DNA of 64,000 bases from JBCCOW01 sp039025855. Lineage in GTDB: Bacteria; Planctomycetota; Phycisphaerae; Phycisphaerales; Phycisphaeraceae. The position numbers and the translations under genes are program-made. The stretch is taken from positions 62,001-126,000 of the forward strand of contig JBCCNL010000004.1 in the NCBI GenBank assembly GCA_039025855.1. The letters are read 5' to 3'. The notes below the pieces were generated by a model. It ran no database searches. It worked only from the letters and a program-made list of their open reading frames with translations, and was not told the DNA's origin. Positions 50,208 through 59,179 of this stretch are shown here, one piece after another (the first letter of the stretch is position 1; every line of letters begins with the position of its first letter).

Positions 50208-51104
50208 TTAATAGAGGCCTTCGATCACCAGGTCATCCAGAGCTTCAAGGCGGCGGTCTTGGCTGAGGACGTAGCAGGGCGTGTTGCTTAAGAACGAGGC
50301 GGTCCGGGAGAAGCTGCTGGTGGTCGAGATGAGGTAGTGGCAACCAAACAGGCTGAGATAATCGAGGGTGACCGAGCCCGGGCCGGGCCTCCAGTCGAAG
50401 GCCTCGTAAGCGGATGCCACGATCGGTTCGTCGGAGCAGAGCACAAAACGGGTCCTTCGTGGGTGGAGAAGTTGCTCAAGGCGGGCCATGGACGCGGCGT
50501 AGGCATCATCCTCGAAGAAGTACTTGCCACCGCGCCATGCTCGGTAGTCGCCTTTGCGGATATGCACGCCGACCCAAGCCTCGGTGGAGCTGTTTCGATC
50601 GAGTGCCAGACCGGTTTTCTCGTGAATGATTCTTCGCCATCGATCCTGGGGGGTGAAATACTGCCGCAGCCAGCCGGCATGCCGGTTCACCAGATCAACG
50701 CATCGGTATTGGTAGCCAACGACCAGGGTGCAGAAGCAGGGAGTTGGAGCGGCATTGGGGTGCTGCGGCAGCATATTCCGGTATGAGGGGTATTCGGGCC
50801 AGACACGGACGCCGGGGGTCGATTCCAGTACGCGTTGAAGCCAAGGCTGGCTGCGCAAGAGCGAGCTGGCACGATGGGCCTGCTTGAGGGCAAAGCGTTG
50901 CACAATGCCACCGCCCGTGCGAGGCGTGGACCCTTGCGTACTAACCAGAAGGCGTGAGGAGCCGGCGAATAGTTCGGCGTGGGGTGCCAGTGCGGGCAAG
51001 ATCGCTAGATGGCCGACTTCTCTGGCGAAGGCCAGGACGTTGGCCGCCATGGTGATGCGGTTACCCAGCCGGCCGGTCACACAGGTATCGCAGATCAACC
51101 CCAT
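50208..51104 (-). CDS. Glycosyltransferase, fucosyltransferase-like (GT11/O-fucosyl type)
   Basis: 298 residues. N-terminal nucleotide-sugar motif VTGRLGNRITMAANVLAFA, and the HxRxGDY-type box VHIRKGDYRAWRGGKYFFE, both in the fucosyltransferase manner. LISTTSSFSRTASFL near the end matches the acceptor-side block. Codon choice is less extreme than in its neighbours, so it may be more recently acquired. Not certain which sugar is moved. Confidence 0.62.
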   Translation of the reverse strand: MGLICDTCVTGRLGNRITMAANVLAFAREVGHLAILPALAPHAELFAGSSRLLVSTQGSTPRTGGGIVQRFALKQAHRASSLLRSQPWLQRVLESTPGVRVWPEYPSYRNMLPQHPNAAPTPCFCTLVVGYQYRCVDLVNRHAGWLRQYFTPQDRWRRIIHEKTGLALDRNSSTEAWVGVHIRKGDYRAWRGGKYFFEDDAYAASMARLEQLLHPRRTRFVLCSDEPIVASAYEAFDWRPGPGSVTLDYLSLFGCHYLISTTSSFSRTASFLSNTPCYVLSQDRRLEALDDLVIEGLY

Positions 51105-51129
51105 AACAAAGATCCTATTAGATTACCGG

Positions 51130-52512
51130 TCAGTGGCCCTCCGCCACCTCGCCAAGCCTGGGCTGGATCTCGCTGAGCATCTTGTCGAGCGTGGCCTGGT
51201 CTTTCGCTTCCATATTGAGCCGAAGCAGCGGCTCGGTGTTGGACGCGCGGACGTTGCACCACCAGCCGGCCTTGGACCAGCAGTCGATGGAGACGCCGTC
51301 GAGCTCTAGGACTTCGTCGGCATCGGGGCCGTAGGTCGCCTTGAGGGCGTCGATAGTGCCCTGCTTGTCGTCGTTGGTGAAGTTGATCTCGCCGGACTGC
51401 GGGTACTTGCGGAACGGGGCGATCTGCTCGGACAACGGTGTGTCGGATCGGCTCATCACGCCGAGCGCGACAGCGAGCGTGATGGCGCCGGAGTCGGCGA
51501 AGCTGTTTTCTTTGAAGTAGAAGTGGCCAGAGAGCTCGCCACCGAAGACGCCGTCGGTCTCGCGGAGCAGGGCCTTCATGTTGACGTGCCCGACCTTGGA
51601 CATCGCGGGGGTTGCGGACAGAGCGGTGACGGTTTCTTCGACGACCTTAGAACTGCGGAGGTCGTAGACGATCGTTGTCCCGGGGGCGGCCTCGACGAAG
51701 TGACCCGCAAGCCAAGCGGTCAGGTGGTCGCAGCCGCAGAGGTTGCCGGCGTCGTCGACGAGCATGCAGCGGTCGGCGTCGCCGTCGAAGCAGGCGCCGA
51801 GGTCGGCACCCGTGGCCTTCACACCGTCGACCGTCGGCTGCATGTTTTCAGCGACCAGCGGGTTCGGCTCGTGCGCCCAGTTGTCGGTGTAGATATCGTT
51901 GATCGCCGTGATCTCGAGGTTCGGGACACCGGCAAAGACCTTCTCGAGCAGGGTGGTACCCATGCCGTTGCAGCAGTCGACGTAGACCTTGAGCGGGCGG
52001 GACAGTTCGCCGCCGAGGAAGCTGAGGATGTGTTCGCGATAGGCGGGCCAGACGTCTTGCTCTGTGTAAGTACCAACCGGCTCGGGCTCCCCTTCCACGC
52101 CTTCCGCAATCGCCTGGATTTCGGACAGCCCCGTGTCACGCCCGATCGGCTTCGCCCTTTTCGCGCTGATCTTGTAGCCGATGTACTGGATCGGGTTGTG
52201 CGACGCGGTCGTCTGCACGCCGCCGACCGCGTCGAGGTGTGGGATCGCAAAATACTGCACCGACGTGTCGCACATGCCCAGGTCGATCACGTCCATCCCC
52301 GCAGCCCGGATGCCCTTCATCAGAGCCTCCTGCATCGATGGGGCCGCCGGCCGATGGTCCCGCGAACACACCACCTTGCCCGGCCCACCGTTCTGTGCCT
52401 TCAGATACTCACCCACGCCGAACCCGATCTTGAAGCCCTTAGCCTCGTCCAACGGCTCGGGATACACCTGACGCACGTCGTAGGCCTTGAACACCTTCGA
52501 AAGATCACTCAC
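51130..52512 (-). CDS. Phosphomannomutase/phosphoglucomutase
   Basis: 460 residues, alpha-D-phosphohexomutase superfamily. Catalytic Ser region GGVQTTASHNPIQYIGYK, metal-binding DGDADR in GACFDGDADRCMLVDD, and sugar-binding GGELSGHFYFKE. The C-terminal phosphate-binding region is RASNTEPLLRLN. Supplies hexose-1-phosphates for envelope sugars, fitting the neighbouring glycosyltransferase. ATG at 52512. Confidence 0.93.
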   Translation of the reverse strand: MSDLSKVFKAYDVRQVYPEPLDEAKGFKIGFGVGEYLKAQNGGPGKVVCSRDHRPAAPSMQEALMKGIRAAGMDVIDLGMCDTSVQYFAIPHLDAVGGVQTTASHNPIQYIGYKISAKRAKPIGRDTGLSEIQAIAEGVEGEPEPVGTYTEQDVWPAYREHILSFLGGELSRPLKVYVDCCNGMGTTLLEKVFAGVPNLEITAINDIYTDNWAHEPNPLVAENMQPTVDGVKATGADLGACFDGDADRCMLVDDAGNLCGCDHLTAWLAGHFVEAAPGTTIVYDLRSSKVVEETVTALSATPAMSKVGHVNMKALLRETDGVFGGELSGHFYFKENSFADSGAITLAVALGVMSRSDTPLSEQIAPFRKYPQSGEINFTNDDKQGTIDALKATYGPDADEVLELDGVSIDCWSKAGWWCNVRASNTEPLLRLNMEAKDQATLDKMLSEIQPRLGEVAEGH

Positions 52513-52670
52513 GGGTCGCTCCTCTTGCGGTTTGAACGGGTCGAGTCCCCTGCGGGGCCGGGATCATAACCCAAGCCGTCTGCGGTTTGATCGCCGTCCC
52601 GCGCGGCCACGCCACTCGGACCCGCGATGGCCCACTTGAAACCCCTCACGCCACCCTCGATACTCATCCG

Positions 52671-55600
52671 ATGAAAAGGCCGCTGGTCATCATCCTCAGC
52701 CTGCTCGGTGCCGCGGCGATCTTCGCTCTCGCCGTGCTGCTCGGCGCGCCGGTGCCCACGAACACCACGGCCCCGCTGCCCCCGCCGCCGCCCTCGCTCG
52801 GGGCCGACGACGCACCCGACGCTGTCCGCGGACGCTCACTCGCCGACGGCATCGGCCAATCCTCCGACGGCTACTTCGTCCTCACCGAACAGGACGGCGA
52901 CAACCTCCGACGCACCCTCTTCACCTGGGCCGAGGCCCGCCCCTTGCCCGGCGGCGCGTCCGAAGTCACCCGGCCCAATACCTCCATCTACTTCGGCAAC
53001 CCCGCCGAACGCATCATCAACATCTCTGCCGACGAAGGCGAGTTCCTCGCCCCGGACAACAACCCCCGCTCCGGCCGATTCGTCGGCAACGTCACCCTCA
53101 CCGTCTTCTCCCGGCGACCCGACAGCCCGACCATCGACCTCGACAGCGAGGCCAACGTCGACTTCCGCGTCTTCCTCGATGAGCCCGCCAAGTTTGACGT
53201 CGAGTTCGGCGAAGTCCTCGCCGCCGGCCCCGTCCAGGTCACCGGCCCCCAGCTCGAGTTCTTCGGCTCCGACCTCACCCTCAAATACAACCGGCTCCGC
53301 AACCGCATCGAAGAACTCACCGTCGAGAACGGCCGATCACTCCGCGTCGAAACTAATCCCCCAAACGCACCCGCTGCCCCTTTAGCCCGCGGCTCTGCCG
53401 GGGGGTACGCGGACAACCCGATGTCTCCCGCCTCCACCCAGCCCGCAACTCAACCCGCGACCACTCAACCCGGCACCCAAGACACCAACCCGCGCCCCGT
53501 ACAGTTCTATCTCGCTCGGTTCAACGACGACGTGCGTGTCGAGCTACCCGACGAACTCGGCCGGATGGACGGCGACCTCCTTGCCCTCCGCTTCTCTCTC
53601 AACACCCCACGCGAAGACGTCCAAAGCCCGCTCGTCACACCCACGCCCGACACGCCTTTCACCGTCCGCTTCGCCAATAACCCGGCTACCTCGCGCGAAG
53701 CCCAGCGCTCTCTGTTCACCCCCCAACCCGACGATCTCACCGTCACGTGGACTGGCCCACTCACGCTCCGCCCGCTGCTCAACCCGCCCGATGACCTGAC
53801 CCATCCCGAAGACGTCGAGGTCGCCCTCACCGGCACGCCCGGCAACCCCGCCACCGCCATCACCCCGAAACAAGAATCCGTCTCCGCCGCCCGCCTCGCC
53901 TTCCTCCGTTCCAAGGCTCAGCTCACCGCCGAGGCCGACGACACCCAGCCCGTCGTCTTTGACTCGCCCGACCTTGGCCGGCTCGAAGCGCAGTCCCTCA
54001 TCATCGACCAATCCACCGCCCAAGGCACCGCCACCGGCCCCGGCCTCCTCCTGTTCCGTAACGACACCCCACCCACCCCACCCACCGATTCCGCAGCAAC
54101 CCAACCCGCGACGCAGCCTACGACCCAACCCGCCACCCAGCCCAACGCGCCGCCCGTCCTCGCCGTTGAGTGGTCCGACGAACTGCAGCTCCGCCTCTTC
54201 ACCAACCCCAGCCCCGCCGACGACCCCGATCTCCCCGAAGGCTTCACTGCGCCCGACGCCACGCTCGGCCTCCGCTCCGCCACCTTCAAAGGCGATGTCC
54301 GCACCCGCCACGCCGACCTCCTCCTGAGCGCCAACAACCTCGCCGTCGAGTTCGACAACACCCTCGACCGCAGCGCCGCGCCCCCCGCGACTCAACCCGA
54401 CGCCCGGCCGCAGAACCGCTCGATCCCCCGGCAGATCGTCGCCACCGGGGCCGTCGACATCCAGACCACCGAGCGTAACAACCCCAAGCAAACCCTCGAT
54501 CTCGCCGCCGAGTACGTCGCCGTCGAACTCGCCAACCAGCCCGCCCCCGACGACCCCGATTCGGCGACACGCCTGGTCCCCACCACCCTCCGCGCCAGCC
54601 AGAACGTCGTCGCTGCTCAGCCCTACGCCCGACTGACCAGCCGTCAACTTGACGTCTTCTTCGCCCCAGCCCCACCCGCCCCACCCTCTCCTGCTTTAGC
54701 CCCCGGCTCTGCCGGGGGGCACGCGGCCGACCCGATGCTCCCTGCGTCAACCCAACCCGCCACCACCCAGCCCGCCACCGGGGCCACCCCGTCTCAACCT
54801 GACGACCGCCCCCGTGTCACCATCACCGCCCTGACCGCCAACGGCGACGTCGTCTACACCGGCGAGTCCGAAAACCTCCGCATCACCGCTGAAACCCTCA
54901 TCGCCTCCCCCGACGACGAACGCCTCACCCTCACCGGATCACCCGGTACCCCCACCTTCGCCGGCCGACCCGCCGTCCCCGCCAGGCCCGCCACCCTCAC
55001 CCGCGGCGACGACCAGCTCGCCGGCCGACTCATCGTGCTCGACCAGCCCAGCCAGACCGCCACCGTCACCGACGCCGGCTCCTTCACCACCCTGACCCAG
55101 CCCGACGACCCCGAAGACCCGACCGCCACCCTCACCGTCACCTGGACGCGGGCCATGGCCCTGAACAACCTCGCCGGCACCGCCCGCTTCGAGGGTGCCG
55201 TCAACGCGAACACCGAATCGAAAACCGACCGCTCCCTGCTTCAGACCAACACCCTCGACCTCACCTTCGAGCCCGACCCCGACGACACGGCCATCCCCGC
55301 CACCCAACCCGCCATCCAGCCTGCCACCCAACCCGACGAAACCCGCAACCGCATACGCACCGCCACCGCCACCGGCGGACCCGGCCCCAACAACCAGGCC
55401 CTCTTCACCGCGCAAGCGAACGACCCCGCTCCGCCCGAAGCCGGCCAACCCCTCCGCCCCGATCGCCGCCTCCGCCTCGCCGGCCCGACCCTCCACTTCG
55501 CCAACGCCGACACCCAGACCCTCACCGTCGCCGGCCCCGGCACCATGCTCCTCGAAGACTACCGCCCCCCCCCGGAAGATCGTGCTCAGGAAGACCAGGC

Positions 55601-56129
55601 GAACCGCGAGACGGCCAACCCCGCCAACCTCACCGGTCGCGGCGCCACCCTCTTCGCCTGGCCCGAGACCGGCACAATGGTCCTCGACGCCACCGTGAAC
55701 GACATGACCCTCGCCGGCGGAGCCCGCATGGTCCACCGGCCCCATCCCCCCAACACCGACGCGGGCGATCCGAAGCCGCTCGCCACCCTCGATGCCGACA
55801 CCCTGGTGATCGATCTCGACGACGCCGGCGGTCTCGGCCCGCTCTCCGACGGCGACGAGCCCTCCCCCCAGATCAACACGATTACCGCCGTCGGCTCGGT
55901 CCTCATCGACCACGACCCCCGCCGACTCTCTGCCCACCACCTCCGCTACACCGCCGACGACCAGCTGCTCCGCCTCACCGCCGACCCCGATACGCCCGGT
56001 TCCGTCGTCACCGTCGAAGACCGCAACCAGCCCACTCCGATCCGTGCCGACTCGGTGCTGTGGAACCTCCTCAAAGACGAGATCCGCGCCACCGGCACCC
56101 GCGGCGGCACCGCACCGGTCCGCCGCTGA
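52671..56129 (+). CDS. Very large OstA/LptC-like envelope protein
   Basis: 1152 residues from the ATG at 52671. An N-terminal membrane anchor (PLVIILSLLGAAAIFALAV) comes first. The rest is a chain of OstA-like beta-jelly-roll segments of the kind in LptA/LptC (VEFGEVLAAGPVQVTGPQLE, and near the end LDADTLVIDLDD, ITAVGSVLIDHDPRRLSAHHL and RADSVLWNLLKDEIRATG). Low-complexity linkers of Thr-Gln-Pro-Ala repeats join them. Probably acts in lipopolysaccharide transport across the periplasm, but the size is far above LptA/LptC and the assignment is by pattern. It has two internal near-identical 70-base segments with REP hairpins. Confidence 0.7.
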   Translation: MKRPLVIILSLLGAAAIFALAVLLGAPVPTNTTAPLPPPPPSLGADDAPDAVRGRSLADGIGQSSDGYFVLTEQDGDNLRRTLFTWAEARPLPGGASEVTRPNTSIYFGNPAERIINISADEGEFLAPDNNPRSGRFVGNVTLTVFSRRPDSPTIDLDSEANVDFRVFLDEPAKFDVEFGEVLAAGPVQVTGPQLEFFGSDLTLKYNRLRNRIEELTVENGRSLRVETNPPNAPAAPLARGSAGGYADNPMSPASTQPATQPATTQPGTQDTNPRPVQFYLARFNDDVRVELPDELGRMDGDLLALRFSLNTPREDVQSPLVTPTPDTPFTVRFANNPATSREAQRSLFTPQPDDLTVTWTGPLTLRPLLNPPDDLTHPEDVEVALTGTPGNPATAITPKQESVSAARLAFLRSKAQLTAEADDTQPVVFDSPDLGRLEAQSLIIDQSTAQGTATGPGLLLFRNDTPPTPPTDSAATQPATQPTTQPATQPNAPPVLAVEWSDELQLRLFTNPSPADDPDLPEGFTAPDATLGLRSATFKGDVRTRHADLLLSANNLAVEFDNTLDRSAAPPATQPDARPQNRSIPRQIVATGAVDIQTTERNNPKQTLDLAAEYVAVELANQPAPDDPDSATRLVPTTLRASQNVVAAQPYARLTSRQLDVFFAPAPPAPPSPALAPGSAGGHAADPMLPASTQPATTQPATGATPSQPDDRPRVTITALTANGDVVYTGESENLRITAETLIASPDDERLTLTGSPGTPTFAGRPAVPARPATLTRGDDQLAGRLIVLDQPSQTATVTDAGSFTTLTQPDDPEDPTATLTVTWTRAMALNNLAGTARFEGAVNANTESKTDRSLLQTNTLDLTFEPDPDDTAIPATQPAIQPATQPDETRNRIRTATATGGPGPNNQALFTAQANDPAPPEAGQPLRPDRRLRLAGPTLHFANADTQTLTVAGPGTMLLEDYRPPPEDRAQEDQANRETANPANLTGRGATLFAWPETGTMVLDATVNDMTLAGGARMVHRPHPPNTDAGDPKPLATLDADTLVIDLDDAGGLGPLSDGDEPSPQINTITAVGSVLIDHDPRRLSAHHLRYTADDQLLRLTADPDTPGSVVTVEDRNQPTPIRADSVLWNLLKDEIRATGTRGGTAPVRR
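53381..53405. repeat. REP-like hairpin inside the OstA-like gene (copy 1)
   Basis: TTTAGC core followed by CCCGCGGC-TCT-GCCGGGGG (one mismatch). Translated in frame as PLARGSAGG. The following bases repeat those after copy 2. Confidence 0.65.
54695..54719. repeat. REP-like hairpin inside the OstA-like gene (copy 2)
   Basis: TTTAGC followed by CCCCCGGC-TCT-GCCGGGGG, a perfect 8-bp stem, read in frame as ALAPGSAGG. With copy 1 it forms a direct repeat of about 70 bases that includes ASTQPAT-type linker. Confidence 0.7.
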
Positions 56130-56130
56130 T

Positions 56131-56145
56131 ACGCCAATCAGGCGT
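56131..56145. terminator. Short hairpin between convergent genes
   Basis: ACGCC-AATCA-GGCGT between the OstA-like gene and the PfkB kinase; overlaps the last codons of the kinase. Five paired bases only, so weak support. Confidence 0.3.
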
Positions 56146-57055
56146 TGATGTTGACCGCGTCCTTGAACGCTGCAAATCGCTCGTCGATCTCTTCACGCTT
56201 CAGCGTCAATAGACGCTTCACGCTGAACGCCTCGATGGTGTAGCTCGCCACGACCGTGCCGAACGCCATCGCGGTCCGCAGCGTGTCCAGCCCCACCGAG
56301 CCGTCGGCACCCGCGGCGGCGAGGTAGCCCATCATCCCGGCCGCGAACGTGTCGCCCGCACCGGTCGGGTCCACCACGTCCTTCGCAGGGAAGGCCGGCA
56401 TCACCGCGTAGCCTTCGCTGTGCGACACCATCGCACCGTGTTCGCCTTTCTTGACCACCACGAACTTCGGCCCCATCGCTCGCACCGCGTCGGCGGCCTT
56501 GATCACGTTCGACTCGCCGGTGAGCATCTTGGCTTCGATGTCGTTGATCACGACGCCGTCGATCCGCCCGAACAGCTCAACCAGCTCGTCGCGGTACTGC
56601 TCGATGTAAAGCTCGATCGTGTCGGCCATCACCAGCTCTCGGCTCGGAAACGCGTCCAGCAGCTCCAGCTGGTTCCCCGGCGTGGTCGTCGCCAGGAACA
56701 CATGCCGGCTGTCCGCGAACGCTTCGGGCACCGGCGGCAACGCCTCAGCAATCACGCCCAGCTCGATGCCGAGCGTGTCGCGGTCGTTCATGTTCTCGTG
56801 GTATTTGCCGTGCCACCGGAACGTCTTGCTGCCCGCCCGGCGTTCGAGCCCCGCGGTGTCGACGCCGAAGTGCGTGAACAGCTCGACGTGCTCGTCGGGG
56901 AAGTCCTCGCCGACCGCGCCGACCAGCCGGACATCGCCGAAGTAGCTCGCCGCGGCGGCGAAGTAGATCGCGCTGCCGCCAACGACGTCGTCCGCCCGCC
57001 CGTCCGGCGTCTCGATGGTGTCGATCCCGATGCTTCCCGTAACAATCAATGGCAT
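56138..57055 (-). CDS. PfkB-family carbohydrate kinase
   Basis: 305 residues, ribokinase fold. Start LIVTGSIGIDTIETPDGR is the PfkB opening, and the ATP/catalytic signature is in VVDPTGAGDTFAAGMMGYL, where the Asp of GAGD is the base. Adenosine-kinase-like substrates are possible because of ADDVVGGSAIYFA. Substrate unknown. ATG at 57055. Confidence 0.88.
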   Translation of the reverse strand: MPLIVTGSIGIDTIETPDGRADDVVGGSAIYFAAAASYFGDVRLVGAVGEDFPDEHVELFTHFGVDTAGLERRAGSKTFRWHGKYHENMNDRDTLGIELGVIAEALPPVPEAFADSRHVFLATTTPGNQLELLDAFPSRELVMADTIELYIEQYRDELVELFGRIDGVVINDIEAKMLTGESNVIKAADAVRAMGPKFVVVKKGEHGAMVSHSEGYAVMPAFPAKDVVDPTGAGDTFAAGMMGYLAAAGADGSVGLDTLRTAMAFGTVVASYTIEAFSVKRLLTLKREEIDERFAAFKDAVNINA

Positions 57056-57077
57056 AAGTCTTCCTTGGTTGGTTGTT

Positions 57078-57165
57078 GGACAGGATTAACAGGATGGGCA
57101 GGATTGAAAACACACAAGCCCAGCTCCCATTCTTCTTTTTCGTGTCAATCCAGTTCATCCTGTCT
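57078..57165. repeat. Inverted dispersed repeat with ACAGGAT arms
   Basis: GGACAGGATTAACAGGATGG on the left is matched in inverse by CCAGTTCATCCTGTC on the right, 88 bases in all. It occupies the whole gap between the EVE and PfkB genes and overlaps the EVE stop. I recall the ACAGGAT motif as a scattered repeat in other genomes. Confidence 0.6.
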
Positions 57166-57586
57166 AGTTTTTGAATCCGCCCATCTTGCAGATGGCCTTC
57201 CACTCCTTCGCCGTCACCGGCTGGACCGACAGCCGGCTGTTGTTGACCAGCACCATGTCGCTCAGAGCATCGACACCCTTGATGTCGCCGAGCGTGACGG
57301 GCTCGGGCATCTCGCCGATGGCTTTGACGGTGACCATGCCGAAGCCCTTGCCGGTTTTGTCGGTCGGGTCGAGCTCCCAGGCCTTGGTGACCTCGACGAC
57401 GCCGACGATGGTCTTCTCCTTGACCGAGTGATAGAAGAAGCAGCGGTCGCCCTTGGCCATCGCCTTCATATTGTTGTTGGCCTGGTAATTGCGGACGCCG
57501 TCCCACTCGGTGGTCTTGCCCTTCGCGGTGGTCTGGTCGGTCCAGGACCAGTTGCCCGGCTCGGTCTTGATCAGCCAGTACTTCAT
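57164..57586 (-). CDS. EVE domain protein
   Basis: 140 residues. EVE fold (YTH/PUA-like), which binds modified bases in DNA or RNA: KYWLIKTEPGNWSWTD, WDGVRNYQANNNMKAM, GDRCFFYHS and IVGVVEVTKAWELD. EVE proteins are sometimes linked to modified-DNA restriction, but no nuclease gene is beside it. Its start overlaps the gltX stop by 4 bases. Confidence 0.9.
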   Translation of the reverse strand: MKYWLIKTEPGNWSWTDQTTAKGKTTEWDGVRNYQANNNMKAMAKGDRCFFYHSVKEKTIVGVVEVTKAWELDPTDKTGKGFGMVTVKAIGEMPEPVTLGDIKGVDALSDMVLVNNSRLSVQPVTAKEWKAICKMGGFKN

Positions 57587-59097
57587 GACGTTATTCCGGG
57601 GGTCTCCAGAGCAGATAAGCAGTGGTCGATCCGACGCAAGGTCGCGTCCTTGCCCATGAGCTGCAGCGTGAGGTCGATCGGCGGGCTCACGGGAGCACCG
57701 GTCAATGCAACGCGGAGCGGCTGCGCGACGCTGCCCATGTTCTTCAGGCCTTGCTCAGTGGCGTAGGTCTCAACCGCAGCGTGCAAGGTGGGTGCGGTCC
57801 AGTCGTCGATCGCTTCCAGCACGCCGCGGAATCCACGCAACACCTTCAAGCCCTCGCCGTCGTTCTTGAGCACCGCCTTCTTCACGCCCTTGTTCGTCGC
57901 GTCGTACGTGATGTCGCCATCATCGCAGACGAAGAACCGGTTCTGCTGCGCGACCTCTTCGAGCGTCCGGCTACGCTCCTGCACCGCCACACAGAACGCG
58001 GCGAACGCGTCCGTGTCATCGACGATCTTCCCGAACGCTGGGTGGTAGTCCCGCAGGTGCGTCGCCAGCCGTTCAGCAAACTCTTCCGGGGGCATCTCGA
58101 CGAGTGCTTCGAGGTTGAACCTGAAGAGCTTGTCGCGGTCGAACTTCGCGTTGACCTTGCCCACGCGATCGAGGTCGAAGCGGTCCTTGATAAATCCGAG
58201 CGGATCGGCCCCGAAGCGTTCGATGTTGTCGCCCGGCGACCAGCCGAGCAGCGCGAGGTAGTTGCACAGCACCGCCGGCAGGTAGCCCGATCGGCGGAAG
58301 TCGGCGACGTTGATCTCGGGGAGTTGAAGCCCCAGTGCCGAAGCGATGGCTTCGGCGACATCCAGCCCGTCGTGTTCTTTGCCGAGGAACGCCTTGAGGT
58401 GGGGGTCTTCAATGCCGGCGACGGTTTCCAGGTTCTGGTCGGTCGCGGCCTTGCGGGCGGCCTTGGCCTTGTCGCGTTTGGACATCTTCGAGCCGTCGGG
58501 GTTCATGATCGACGCGGTGTGGGCGTAGACCGGCTCGTCGAAGCCCAGCGCCCGCTGCAGGGCGATGTGCTTGGGGGTGTTGTTCAGGTGCTCCTGGCCA
58601 CGGATGACATGGGTGACGCCCATGTCGGCGTCGTCGACCACGACCGCGAAGTGGAACGTCGGGAAGAAGCCGCCGGCCTCGCCCTTGCGGATGATGAAGT
58701 CCTCGAGTTGGTCGGCCTTGAACGTGACCTCGCCGAATACCGCGTCGGTGAAGGTGATGTCGCCGTTCATGCGGAAGCGGATCGCGTCGCCGTCTTCGTA
58801 CGCCTGGCCCAAGGCGAGGAGCCGGTCGAGGTGTTGGTTGTAGAGGTCCAGCCGCTCGGATTGTTTGGGGATGTCACCGGGGTTGTCCCAGTCGAGGCCG
58901 ATCCATTGGAGGTCGCTCAGGATTGCTTCGGCCGCGGCATCGGAGGAGCGAGCGCGGTCGGTGTCTTCGAGCCGGAGCAGGAATTGGCCGCCGTGCTGAC
59001 GGGCGTATGCCCAGGCGAAGAGGGCGGTGCGGGCCCCGCCGACGTGGAGCAGGCCGGTGGGCGAGGGGGCGAAGCGGGTGACGACGGGTGTGGTCAT
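57583..59097 (-). CDS. gltX: Glutamyl-tRNA synthetase
   Basis: 504 residues from the ATG at 59097. HIGH signature in RFAPSPTGLLHVGGARTALF, and the KMSKS loop is KMSKRDKAKAA. Adds Glu to tRNA-Glu (and perhaps tRNA-Gln, if the organism uses the GatCAB route). Divergent from the radical SAM gene, 82 bases apart. Confidence 0.96.
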   Translation of the reverse strand: MTTPVVTRFAPSPTGLLHVGGARTALFAWAYARQHGGQFLLRLEDTDRARSSDAAAEAILSDLQWIGLDWDNPGDIPKQSERLDLYNQHLDRLLALGQAYEDGDAIRFRMNGDITFTDAVFGEVTFKADQLEDFIIRKGEAGGFFPTFHFAVVVDDADMGVTHVIRGQEHLNNTPKHIALQRALGFDEPVYAHTASIMNPDGSKMSKRDKAKAARKAATDQNLETVAGIEDPHLKAFLGKEHDGLDVAEAIASALGLQLPEINVADFRRSGYLPAVLCNYLALLGWSPGDNIERFGADPLGFIKDRFDLDRVGKVNAKFDRDKLFRFNLEALVEMPPEEFAERLATHLRDYHPAFGKIVDDTDAFAAFCVAVQERSRTLEEVAQQNRFFVCDDGDITYDATNKGVKKAVLKNDGEGLKVLRGFRGVLEAIDDWTAPTLHAAVETYATEQGLKNMGSVAQPLRVALTGAPVSPPIDLTLQLMGKDATLRRIDHCLSALETPGITS

Positions 59098-59179
59098 GGG
59101 CGGCGGATTGTACGGGGGTGGCCTCGGAGCGTTGGAATTCGGGTTGACCCGCATTTTTGTTTGGACTATTTTAGGTATT

